Positions 1 through 6,322 of a stretch of DNA of 6,837 bases are shown here, one piece after another. The position numbers were made by a program, and so were the translations under genes. Numbering within the stretch: position 1 is the stretch's first letter; the number at the start of each line of letters is the position of its first letter. Source of the stretch: Phycisphaerales bacterium (GTDB lineage: Bacteria; Planctomycetota; Phycisphaerae; Phycisphaerales; UBA1924); contig JAESSR010000244.1 in assembly GCA_016764015.1 (NCBI GenBank), positions 1 through 6,837 of the forward strand. Reading direction: 5' to 3'. The notes beneath the pieces are model-generated. The model saw nothing but the letters and a program-made list of their open reading frames with translations. It ran no database searches and was not told the DNA's origin.

Positions 1-1673
1 AGATTTTCTGTGACACCCTCGTTCTCGGCTCAGGGGTCGCCGGGCTCCGTGCTGCAATCGGGGCATCCAAATCCGGGCAGGTCACCGTGTGCGCCAAGGA
101 ATCGCTCAATCTCACCAACACTTCTTGGGCCCAAGGCGGGATCGCCGGTGTACTTGATGAACACGATTCAATCGAATCTCACATCGAAGACACCATGACC
201 GCTGGAGCCGGGATGTGTGATCCAGAAGCGATCGAGCTGGTTTGTCGGCAAGGCCCAGATCATATCCGCGAGATCATCGACTGGGGCATGAAGTTTGATC
301 TCAACAAAGATGGCGAACTCAACGCAGGACGCGAAGGCGGGCACACTGCTTCACGCGTCTACCACGCCGGCGGAGACGCGACCGGAGTCGAGCTCCAACG
401 AACACTCATCGAGCAGACTACCGCACGCGAAAATATTCGCCTCTTCGATCATTGCTTTGTCATCGACCTGCTCACCTCATCAAACACACCCGGCGCGCCG
501 GTGCTCGGCGCAATGACCTGGCATCCCAAGTATGGCTTGCAGGTCATCTGGGCAAGAACAACAATCTTGGCGATGGGCGGCGCAGGACAGGTCTACCGCG
601 AGACAAGCAATCCACGCGTCGCAACAGCCGACGGCATCGCAATGGCGTACCGCGCAGGCGCTCAGCTCGCCGACATGGAGTTCGTCCAGTTCCATCCGAC
701 TACACTCTATATCCCTGGTGCCGCCCGGGCATTGATCTCCGAAGCTGTTCGTGGCGAGGGCGCTCACCTGCTCGATCATTCCGGGCAACGGTTCATGCCT
801 GATATCCACCCGCTCGCCGAGCTCGCCCCGCGTGATGTGGTCGCCAGCGCGATCGTCCGTCAGCTCGCCATCCAAGGCGGCAAGCATGTCTGGCTCGACT
901 GCAGACATATCAAAAACTTTCCAACCCGATTCCCGGGAATCCATGCGACACTCAAATCATTTGAGCTCGATCCAGCAAAGGATCTCATCCCCGTCCACCC
1001 CGCGGCCCACTATACCATCGGAGGCGTCCGCACCGATCTCCGCTCACGCACCAGCATCCCCAACCTGCTCGCAGTCGGCGAGGTCTCATGCACCGGGCTC
1101 CACGGCGCTAATCGGCTCGCATCGAACTCACTGCTTGAAGGGCTCGTCATGGGCGCGATCGCCGGCGAAGAAGCGGCCAATCGCGCGGACACCAACCCGG
1201 TCTCCCCGAGCTCAATCGTTTCGAGAATTGAAGATTCCAACCACGCCGAACTCGATCTCGATGATGTCCGATCATCGCTCCGCTCGACAATGTGGTTTAA
1301 CGCCGGGATCGAACGAACACTCACCAAACTCGATGACGCGTGCGACATGTTCGATCTCTGGGGACGCTACACCCTCGACAAAGTCTTTGAACTCCCCGAT
1401 GGGTGGGAAGTACAAAACATGCTGACAGCGAGTGCTCTGATCGCCCGGGCGGCACTCGCTCGCACCCAATCGATCGGCACGCACACACTCACCAATACAC
1501 TAACCGACTCCGACCAGAACACAGGCCTCACTGAGCATCATCACACCATCTGGATTCGTGGCGCTGGAAAACCAGTATTCGCGTCTTCCATATCTGATTT
1601 CGATGCCATAAAAACTGAATCTACGACGCCTCAACCAGAACCGGGCACGAATGTAGGCGTATCGAAGAACTGA
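1..1673 (+). CDS. nadB: L-aspartate oxidase (NadB), 5' end outside the window
   Basis: This flavoenzyme oxidises L-aspartate to iminoaspartate, which NadA condenses with dihydroxyacetone phosphate to quinolinate for NAD synthesis; it is cytosolic. The reading frame is open from base 3, and about 556 residues are visible (numbered from base 3). Residues 9-15, GSGVAGL, are the FAD dinucleotide-binding loop, so only some ten N-terminal residues are missing. Then come EGGHTASRVYHAGGDATG (111-128), FHPT (230-233), RGEGA (250-254), the APRD loop (Arg equivalent to E. coli R290), HYTIGGV (His equivalent to H351) and HGANRLASNSLLE (Arg equivalent to R386). These distinguish NadB from plain succinate dehydrogenase or fumarate reductase flavoproteins, although all share the fold. 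The C-terminal helical domain is present, but its usual RESRGxH motif reads RTQSIGTH (487-494), and a poorly conserved tail follows. The residue equivalences come from memory of the E. coli enzyme. The next gene lies 50 bases downstream on the same strand. Confidence 0.95.
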   Translation, partial: IFCDTLVLGSGVAGLRAAIGASKSGQVTVCAKESLNLTNTSWAQGGIAGVLDEHDSIESHIEDTMTAGAGMCDPEAIELVCRQGPDHIREIIDWGMKFDLNKDGELNAGREGGHTASRVYHAGGDATGVELQRTLIEQTTARENIRLFDHCFVIDLLTSSNTPGAPVLGAMTWHPKYGLQVIWARTTILAMGGAGQVYRETSNPRVATADGIAMAYRAGAQLADMEFVQFHPTTLYIPGAARALISEAVRGEGAHLLDHSGQRFMPDIHPLAELAPRDVVASAIVRQLAIQGGKHVWLDCRHIKNFPTRFPGIHATLKSFELDPAKDLIPVHPAAHYTIGGVRTDLRSRTSIPNLLAVGEVSCTGLHGANRLASNSLLEGLVMGAIAGEEAANRADTNPVSPSSIVSRIEDSNHAELDLDDVRSSLRSTMWFNAGIERTLTKLDDACDMFDLWGRYTLDKVFELPDGWEVQNMLTASALIARAALARTQSIGTHTLTNTLTDSDQNTGLTEHHHTIWIRGAGKPVFASSISDFDAIKTESTTPQPEPGTNVGVSKN

Positions 1674-1723
1674 AACACACGCCCAATTCCACCTCCACCG
1701 ATCACCCCACGCCCCCCACAATA

Positions 1724-2332
1724 ATGATCTCATATTCAACAACTCATTGCAGGAACCTACGAACCAGTCTTATTTGGTGTGCGTTGATCGCGGTGCTCCT
1801 CTCCGTGGCTGGGTGCACGCGATACGAGCGGATTATCTCGCAATCGAGCATCCTCTCCGGGCTCGATGGCTCTGAATCGAGCATTCCTCATAAACAAACC
1901 GCCCGCGAGCTCCCCGATTTTCTTCGCACCCCCGAAGAAGGCATCCGCATCGAAGATGAGGATGGCACGATTACCTTGTACGCCAAATCCATCCGCCAGC
2001 TGATGGTGCATCTGACGACAACCATCCAGAACGGCGAGCGAGAACTTTTTATAGATCAAGTGCTCTCAAGTGTCACCAAAGAAGAGTTCTACGATCGCGG
2101 GCTCGATCCTGGGATGGCATTCGACGAACTCACCAAGCGACAACGCGACATCTTCCGCCTGTTCTACTTCATGCCGATGGGTGAATACACACCCGGGCTC
2201 TTTCTCGACACTGTCGGGAAGAACACATTTCGGCTCAAACTCTCGCGAGCACGCAACGAATCACTCTACTGGATCGGCATCGATTCAGTCTTCGAAAACG
2301 GCAACTATCGGCTCCGCTGGTTTGTGCCTTGA
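1724..2332 (+). CDS. Predicted lipoprotein of unknown function
   Basis: I do not recognise the family of this 202-residue protein. The N-terminus is a lipoprotein signal peptide: a short region with Arg10 and Arg13, a hydrophobic stretch at about 16-28, and the lipobox V28-A29-G30-C31. Cys31 would be lipidated after signal peptidase II cleavage. Thr follows the Cys rather than Asp, so outer-membrane sorting by the usual +2 rule is likely. The mature part is mixed charged/hydrophobic and appears to be a single soluble domain without further membrane segments. It contains an acidic stretch (RIEDEDG), a helical middle, and a C-terminal half rich in Phe, Tyr and Trp that ends in LRWFVP. The ATG is the only sensible start, but I see no Shine-Dalgarno and the 50-base gap from nadB is C-rich. 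It may be co-transcribed with nadB, but no functional link is evident. Confidence 0.82.
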   Translation: MISYSTTHCRNLRTSLIWCALIAVLLSVAGCTRYERIISQSSILSGLDGSESSIPHKQTARELPDFLRTPEEGIRIEDEDGTITLYAKSIRQLMVHLTTTIQNGERELFIDQVLSSVTKEEFYDRGLDPGMAFDELTKRQRDIFRLFYFMPMGEYTPGLFLDTVGKNTFRLKLSRARNESLYWIGIDSVFENGNYRLRWFVP

Positions 2333-2357
2333 TGCTGATCTTCGAGCTCCGCAGCGC

Positions 2358-2363
2358 TAATAT
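2358..2363 (+). promoter_or_regulatory. Putative -10 box for a leaderless DinB-family gene
   Basis: TAATAT lies six bases before the ATG at 2370, so a transcript initiated at normal spacing would begin at or within a base or two of the start codon. No Shine-Dalgarno is present upstream of this ATG. A weak -35 candidate, CTGATC at 2335-2340, sits 17 bases upstream and matches the sigma70 consensus at three positions only. The same box-to-ATG geometry recurs at 6310. Confidence 0.45.
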
Positions 2364-2369
2364 CCCATT

Positions 2370-3068
2370 ATGAGCAACAACACATCAACCACCCAATCAC
2401 CAGCCCTACTGTGTCCAAAGCCTTCGCTGCGAGAAATCCGTGATCTTGATGCGGATTCGCTCTGCATCCGGATGCTCACCGGGCTCGAACACTTTGACCA
2501 ACGCGTAGTCGAACTCGACAGCGAGCAAGTCTCACAGGCATGGCTCGATGATGCCGGCGTGGGCAACTGGCCGATCCGAATCTTGATCGGGCACTTGGCC
2601 GACACTGAAATGGTCCTCGCGCATCGCATCCGTCGAATCATCGCCGAGGACAACCCAACACTCAACCTCTGGGACGAGCATGCCTTTATCGACGGCGGGC
2701 TCTATGGGTGCACCGAAGGATCGAACCTGCTCCCCCCAATGGGCGGCGACCTCGCCATGATCCACACCACCCGCTCATGGCTCATCGCAACACTGATGCA
2801 ACTCACCGAAGCTCAATGGAGCCGTGAGGGTATACACCCGACCAATGGGCCGACGAGTGTCCGCATGATTGCGAACTATCACTGCTGGCACCTCGAACAC
2901 CACGCCTACTACCTCAATGCCAAGGTCGAAAAACTGCTCGGGCCAATCCCCGAACAATCAGGATGTTGCGGCGGCAGTGGTGGCGGCGGTGGCGGATGTG
3001 GCTGCAAAAGCCAAGATGCACAGCCAGACGATAACCACCAAGATGGCGGCGGATGCTGCAGCCATTGA
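2370..3068 (+). CDS. DinB-superfamily protein with Gly/Cys-rich C-terminal tail
   Basis: The 232-residue protein looks like a DinB/YfiT-type four-helix bundle, a superfamily of metal-binding proteins that includes thiol-dependent transferases and damage-inducible proteins. The core spans about residues 30-192. GHLADTE (74-80) supplies the first metal-ligand candidate, His75. YHCWHLEHHAYYL (170-182) supplies the other two, most likely His174 and His178, in the position of the usual HxxxH second motif. W67-P68 just before helix 2 and the GPI end of the core also fit. Beyond the core, residues 198-232 form a tail with C199, C200, C210, C212, C229, C230 and terminal His232, split by a polyglycine run and an acidic, His-containing linker. 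DinB proteins are usually about 150-180 residues, so the tail and a 25-residue N-terminal extension are additions. The substrate is unknown. It appears to have its own promoter and converges with the next gene. The superfamily call is fairly safe; the reaction is not assignable. Confidence 0.82.
   Translation: MSNNTSTTQSPALLCPKPSLREIRDLDADSLCIRMLTGLEHFDQRVVELDSEQVSQAWLDDAGVGNWPIRILIGHLADTEMVLAHRIRRIIAEDNPTLNLWDEHAFIDGGLYGCTEGSNLLPPMGGDLAMIHTTRSWLIATLMQLTEAQWSREGIHPTNGPTSVRMIANYHCWHLEHHAYYLNAKVEKLLGPIPEQSGCCGGSGGGGGGCGCKSQDAQPDDNHQDGGGCCSH
2970..2999 (+). repeat. Low-complexity GGN-repeat encoding polyglycine
   Basis: A run of Gly codons (GGC, GGT, GGA) with one Ser codon lies inside the DinB-family gene and encodes the flexible spacer between the Cys199-Cys200 pair and Cys210. 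Synonymous codons are mixed, so this is not a pure triplet repeat. Some length variation between relatives would be expected. Confidence 0.6.
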
Positions 3069-3111
3069 TTACTGAAACCTGATCAGAAACTTGATGTCAC
3101 AATCAATGTGA
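3063..3111. terminator. Inverted repeats between convergent genes, possible weak terminator
   Basis: Between the stop codons of the converging genes at 3068 and 3119 there are two inverted repeats that share bases. CATTGATT (3063-3070) pairs with AATCAATG (3101-3108) across a 30-base loop. TCACA (3097-3101) pairs with TGTGA (3107-3111) across a 5-base loop. The two folds are mutually exclusive. Both stems are AT-rich and short and no long T-run follows on either strand, so intrinsic termination is only a possibility. No better terminator exists in the 50-base gap. Confidence 0.25.
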
Positions 3112-3118
3112 TTTCACA

Positions 3119-4672
3119 CTACGCGTTTGCTGGTTCAAAGAACCCGACGATTGGTTTCGTGAACTGCTTATACGAATCCACATGTTCGCCCGGCCCTTGG
3201 TCAAAGCTCGGCAAGCTCTTGATCGCTGTCGCCCGGGCATCAAGCCCGATATCCCGTGCAACCTTGGCTGCGGTCTTCTTCGGGTCAGCGACTAAATCAG
3301 CATAGTTCACTTCAAGCACATTGGCACCGATCGCATCATCACCGAGCAACCCAGCCCAGTGATCAAGCATCCGGTTGCAATCAGCGACGAATCCCGCCGC
3401 ATTGACCAGATCACCAGCGTACGGATGATTCCCGACCATCGCGTCGCAATAGCACGCGAGCGTCGATTCCATCGGATCGCGTCGACACATGACAATATTG
3501 ATCCCCGGCAGAATCATCGCTGCTGCCCCGGCCAATGGGATATTGAGCGGATGGGTGTCAATCGCTCTGAGAGTTGAATCTGAACCTGAATCTATATCAG
3601 ACTTGGGCATCATCGCAACAAGCTGATCGCTGTACGCCTGACCAGCTTCTTTGAGCTGTGTCCCACGCAGTTTATTTGGTTCAAACGGCACCGGACGCAG
3701 CACGCCCTGCCGAGCACCAAGATGACGCACGCCTGCTGTGGACAAGGTCTCTAATGGACCAACAACCGTGGCGCCTTCAAACTGCCCGAGCAACTCTGAG
3801 AGTTCATGGGCACCCGAATGTGGCGCACCAAGCACCAGCACAAACCGTTCACCCGATTGGCTCGGCTTGCTCAGCTTGGCAAGCGCATCGCTGTTCCAAT
3901 CATGAATGATCTTGGTCGTCATCATCGTGTGCGCCCGCGGGTCATACGCACCTCTCCGGAGTTTGGCGGCTCTGCGGAACGCATTGAACGCATCATCATG
4001 CTCCCCGAGCCGATCACAAACCATGCCCAGTGCACGGAGCAGATCACCCAGATCGAGCGCCCCGTGCCCAGAGACCTGAGCCTCGGATTCGAGTTGTTCT
4101 TTGACATCATTGAGCAGCTTGGTATCCACGGCTTCGAGACCAAGCAACACACTCGCCTTGCTCAATGCTAATGGCATGGATTCAAGTTTATCTTCAAATC
4201 CCTTTGTAAGTATCGCCAACGCCTCGTCGACCTTGCCTTGCTTAGCGAGCAGTTCCGCTTTGGCAGCTACCGCATCACCACGATCTGGGTCCCACTTGAG
4301 CGCATGCTCAATCGATTCATCAGCAGCCTTCATCTCGCCGATAGCCAATGATGAGCGACAAATCTGTACCGACAAACGAATGAGCTGGTCAACAATGCGT
4401 GGCCTTGAAGGATTCTCATCCTCTTCATTTTTGAGTCCATTCTCTGTCAACTGCGCTGCCTTGATCAGATCGCTGAGTGCCTGTGGATGCACACCCATCT
4501 TGGCGAGCACAAAGCCATGGAGCGCAAGGATCGGGATGTCATCGGGGAAATGTGCACGCAACTTCCCTGCTCGCTTGGCGGCTTCAAAGACCTCGCCCAT
4601 ACGGAGTAGCTTGTACGCCTCCTCGAAGACCTGCTGGGGGGTTGGTTGTGTTTGTTGTGTTGGCTGTTGCAT
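3119..4672 (-). CDS. TPR protein with degenerate sulfotransferase domain
   Basis: In this 517-residue protein, after a Gln/Thr/Pro-rich N-terminus (1-14), helical TPR-like units fill about residues 15-240, for example around 15-45, 132-160 and 210-240. From about 275 to the end it follows the sulfotransferase family that transfers sulfate from PAPS. The order of elements is preserved: FVLVLGAPHSGAHEL (277-291) at the 5'-phosphosulfate loop, VVGPLETL (303-310) with Glu308 in the place of the family's GELE-type Glu, IDTHPLN (371-377), MCRRDPMESTLACY (395-408), and VLEVNYADLVADP (452-464). The usual PRSGTT loop here reads PHSGAH, the DKxP Lys is replaced, and the 3'-phosphate Ser is Ala406. PAPS use is therefore doubtful. 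It could be a pseudoenzyme, a regulatory partner of its neighbour, or an enzyme with another donor. There is no signal peptide, so it is probably cytoplasmic. It lies 94 bases downstream of its intact paralogue and has its own good ribosome-binding site. Confidence 0.87.
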   Translation of the reverse strand: MQQPTQQTQPTPQQVFEEAYKLLRMGEVFEAAKRAGKLRAHFPDDIPILALHGFVLAKMGVHPQALSDLIKAAQLTENGLKNEEDENPSRPRIVDQLIRLSVQICRSSLAIGEMKAADESIEHALKWDPDRGDAVAAKAELLAKQGKVDEALAILTKGFEDKLESMPLALSKASVLLGLEAVDTKLLNDVKEQLESEAQVSGHGALDLGDLLRALGMVCDRLGEHDDAFNAFRRAAKLRRGAYDPRAHTMMTTKIIHDWNSDALAKLSKPSQSGERFVLVLGAPHSGAHELSELLGQFEGATVVGPLETLSTAGVRHLGARQGVLRPVPFEPNKLRGTQLKEAGQAYSDQLVAMMPKSDIDSGSDSTLRAIDTHPLNIPLAGAAAMILPGINIVMCRRDPMESTLACYCDAMVGNHPYAGDLVNAAGFVADCNRMLDHWAGLLGDDAIGANVLEVNYADLVADPKKTAAKVARDIGLDARATAIKSLPSFDQGPGEHVDSYKQFTKPIVGFFEPANA

Positions 4673-4678
4673 GGTTCA

Positions 4679-4683
4679 CTCCC
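4679..4683 (-). promoter_or_regulatory. Shine-Dalgarno of the degenerate sulfotransferase gene
   Basis: On the minus strand GGGAG lies six bases before the ATG at 4672-4670. It supports that start and contrasts with the plus-strand genes here, which lack such a motif. Confidence 0.6.
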
Positions 4684-4695
4684 GGAAAGGGCTAA

Positions 4696-4726
4696 ATAGT
4701 ATTCTTTAATGATGATTTCTCACCAA
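4696..4726 (-). promoter_or_regulatory. Possible promoter in the gap between the two sulfotransferase genes
   Basis: On the minus strand TACTAT (4701-4696) is a plausible -10 box and TTGGTG (4726-4721) a partial -35. The 19-base spacer is longer than the ideal 17. The surrounding sequence is distinctly AT-rich compared with the genes. A start near 4689 would give a leader of about 17 bases that includes the GGGAG motif. The downstream gene may therefore be transcribed independently as well as by read-through. Confidence 0.35.
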
Positions 4727-4766
4727 CGCAGTCTATGCGAGGCGACTCTGTATGTCGTACAAGCTT

Positions 4767-6263
4767 CTAGTCATCAATCACATCGCCCAAGGCTTCGACC
4801 AACGGGCCGATATGCTTGGCGTACCGTTCATATCGCTTGGTTGACGAGGTATAAATCGGCTGACGCACCTGCTCGTTGCTCAGGGTAATCGCTACTCGCC
4901 CGGTCTTGTGAAAATCGAGACACTTGGGATCGAACTCAAGCCCGATGAACTCAAGCAAATCACGCGTGCGTTGTTCTTGGTTGGCAACCATGCCCTCGTA
5001 GTCATTCTCAAAGACCGCCATGTTGATCGGTTCGCTCGCGAGCAACTTCGTATAATGCCCAACGATCGTGCGGTAGTGACGGTAGTAGTGCCCACAATGC
5101 TCCAGATTGAAGCTGTAGCCATGCCCAGGATTAAGCAACTGAAAGAAACACGACAAACAGTTGTCGCGTGGATCACGCTGACAATGAATGATCTTGGCAT
5201 CTGGAAACGCGGCAGCGATCATGCCCAGATAGTTATAGTTCATTGGCGCCTTATCGACAATCACCTCGACACCTGAGTCCCCAGCCAACGCAGCGGTTTC
5301 CTCGCGATAGATCCGCGCAACCTCCGCAAGCTTCTCAGGGTCATACTGGTCCGGGCTCGTTTCATATGGATTGGATTTCGCCACTGCAAGGCTGCGGAAA
5401 AGCTCTGAAATCAATCCCAGCTCACCAGCCCCATGTCCCTTCGGATGCGCATCGATAATCTGCTCCGTCAGCGTCGTCCCCGATCGGGGCATCCCGACAA
5501 TAAATACAGGACGAGGCCCGGTCGCTTCGGGCCGTTGAACCTCTTTGAAGTGCTTCGGGGTCCAAATCGCAAGGATCGACTGCTCGATAACTTCCATCCG
5601 TTGCTCAGAGTAATCCGGCTCAACAAGTGAGTTCGAGACCTTGAACGCCTCCATCGCTTCGTCATACCGTTTGGCTTTGTCAAGCAGATGCCCGAGCGCG
5701 TTGTAGGCATGATGCTTATGGTCATTCAAGCTATTGGGTTGATCGATCAAGAGCTTCTCAATCCATTCAATCGCTTCGTCTCGCCGATCAGTCCGGAGCA
5801 CCGCACGCCCAAATACCCCCGCGATCGAAAGCCCCTCCACCCCACGCGCCCGGAGCGAATCGATATATTCAATCGCGACATCGCGCTGACCATTGAGCAC
5901 CAGCAGGTGGGTATATGCACCCGCCAGAGAAAGATGATCAACCTGAGATTCAAGCTCGGTGCGGATCATCTCGATCGCGTCCTCAAGCTGTCCTGACTGC
6001 GTCAGCCCATCGCTGAGCTGGGTAATTATCGAGACCCGGTGCCGCTTATGGGTGATGTGCCTGAGCGATCGCGTTGCGATCCGAACTCCCTCTTCAAAGC
6101 GTTGAACACGCAACAAAGAGCTAATATAGAGCGCGACCACAGGAGGATGATGCGGCAACTGTTTATACAACACACCAGACGCGTGCACCGCAGCCCGATA
6201 AGATCCTTGATCGTACAGCGCCTTGGCATTTCCATACGCATCTTTGAGACTCAACATCGGCAT
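4767..6263 (-). CDS. TPR-repeat sulfotransferase with intact PAPS site
   Basis: This protein is expected to transfer sulfate from PAPS to an unidentified acceptor (protein tyrosine, glycan or small molecule). Numbering is from the outermost ATG at 6293 (508 residues). Helical TPR-type repeats occupy about 14-245, including units at 87-115, 156-184 and 191-222. The sulfotransferase domain follows: FIVGMPRSGTTLTEQI (264-279) is the 5'-phosphosulfate loop, with Arg270, Ser271, Thr273 and Thr274. GAGEL (288-292) carries the family's conserved Glu291. VDKAPMNYNYLG (346-357) and HCQRDPRDNCLSCFF (370-384) follow, with Arg373 and Ser381 as 3'-phosphate contacts. Tyr-rich segments (403-407, 487-491) and a C-terminal QPIYTSS follow as in other Sulfotransfer_3-like bacterial proteins. 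I prefer the ATG at 6263 (498 residues) because AGGAG lies eight bases upstream of it; the 6293 ATG has no such site and adds ten residues unlike the family. There is no signal peptide, so it is likely cytosolic. Confidence 0.9.
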   Translation of the reverse strand: MPMLSLKDAYGNAKALYDQGSYRAAVHASGVLYKQLPHHPPVVALYISSLLRVQRFEEGVRIATRSLRHITHKRHRVSIITQLSDGLTQSGQLEDAIEMIRTELESQVDHLSLAGAYTHLLVLNGQRDVAIEYIDSLRARGVEGLSIAGVFGRAVLRTDRRDEAIEWIEKLLIDQPNSLNDHKHHAYNALGHLLDKAKRYDEAMEAFKVSNSLVEPDYSEQRMEVIEQSILAIWTPKHFKEVQRPEATGPRPVFIVGMPRSGTTLTEQIIDAHPKGHGAGELGLISELFRSLAVAKSNPYETSPDQYDPEKLAEVARIYREETAALAGDSGVEVIVDKAPMNYNYLGMIAAAFPDAKIIHCQRDPRDNCLSCFFQLLNPGHGYSFNLEHCGHYYRHYRTIVGHYTKLLASEPINMAVFENDYEGMVANQEQRTRDLLEFIGLEFDPKCLDFHKTGRVAITLSNEQVRQPIYTSSTKRYERYAKHIGPLVEALGDVIDD

Positions 6264-6271
6264 CGCGGCAA

Positions 6272-6276
6272 CTCCT
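6272..6276 (-). promoter_or_regulatory. Shine-Dalgarno that favours the 6263 start
   Basis: Read on the minus strand, AGGAG is followed by eight bases and then the ATG at 6263-6261. This is the strongest ribosome-binding site in the window and is why the shorter start of the sulfotransferase is preferred over the ATG at 6293. Confidence 0.6.
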
Positions 6277-6308
6277 GACTGCTGCTCACACATCGTCCAG
6301 AACAGGGG

Positions 6309-6317
6309 ATAATATTA
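6309..6317 (-). promoter_or_regulatory. Putative minus-strand -10 box, overlapping the divergent promoter
   Basis: The nine bases read TAATATTAT on the minus strand and contain two candidate -10 hexamers, TAATAT and TATTAT. Initiation about seven bases downstream would give a leader of roughly 40 bases to the 6263 start, with the AGGAG site inside it, or about ten bases to the alternative start at 6293. No convincing -35 was found. Confidence 0.4.
6310..6315 (+). promoter_or_regulatory. Putative -10 box for a leaderless asparaginase gene
   Basis: TAATAT is followed by seven bases and then the ATG at 6323, so transcription would begin at or next to the A of the start codon. There is no Shine-Dalgarno between the box and the ATG. 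No good -35 is visible at 17 bases upstream. The box overlaps the minus-strand -10 candidate of the divergent sulfotransferase gene. Confidence 0.45.
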
Positions 6318-6322
6318 CGCCT

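Noticed and set aside
480..944. Minus-strand open frame of 154 codons inside nadB
   Set aside because: The sense strand encodes highly conserved NadB blocks here, so the antisense frame is a composition shadow.
751..1425. Plus-strand 224-codon frame overlapping nadB in another phase
   Set aside because: It is Ser/Pro/Arg-rich out-of-phase translation of conserved nadB sequence, with no domain and no ribosome-binding site.
2961..3068. Cys/Gly tail as a microcin B17-like precursor core peptide
   Set aside because: The Gly/Cys/Ser texture is similar, but it is fused to a full DinB domain and no cyclodehydratase, protease or exporter gene is nearby.
3097..3111. Resemblance to a CRP operator (TCACA-TGTGA)
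   Set aside because: The half-sites are in the opposite order to the CRP consensus TGTGA-N6-TCACA, the spacer is five bases, and the site lies between two gene ends rather than at a promoter.
3806..4171. Plus-strand 121-codon frame antisense to the downstream sulfotransferase-like gene
   Set aside because: It is a reverse-frame shadow rich in Arg and His with no independent evidence of coding.
4637..4672. GT-rich stretch as a simple-sequence repeat
   Set aside because: It is the complement of Gln/Thr/Pro codons at the start of the sulfotransferase-like gene and has no regular repeat unit.
4101..4709. Long plus-strand open frame (about 200 codons) with a Cys/Val-rich end
   Set aside because: It lies wholly antisense to the degenerate sulfotransferase gene, is Ser/Ala-rich in the manner of a reverse-frame translation, and has no start signal or recognisable domain.
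6064..6071. GCGATCGC, the cyanobacterial HIP1 octamer
   Set aside because: I noticed only a single exact copy, whereas HIP1-bearing genomes have many. It fits the general GATC excess, and the genes do not otherwise suggest a cyanobacterium.
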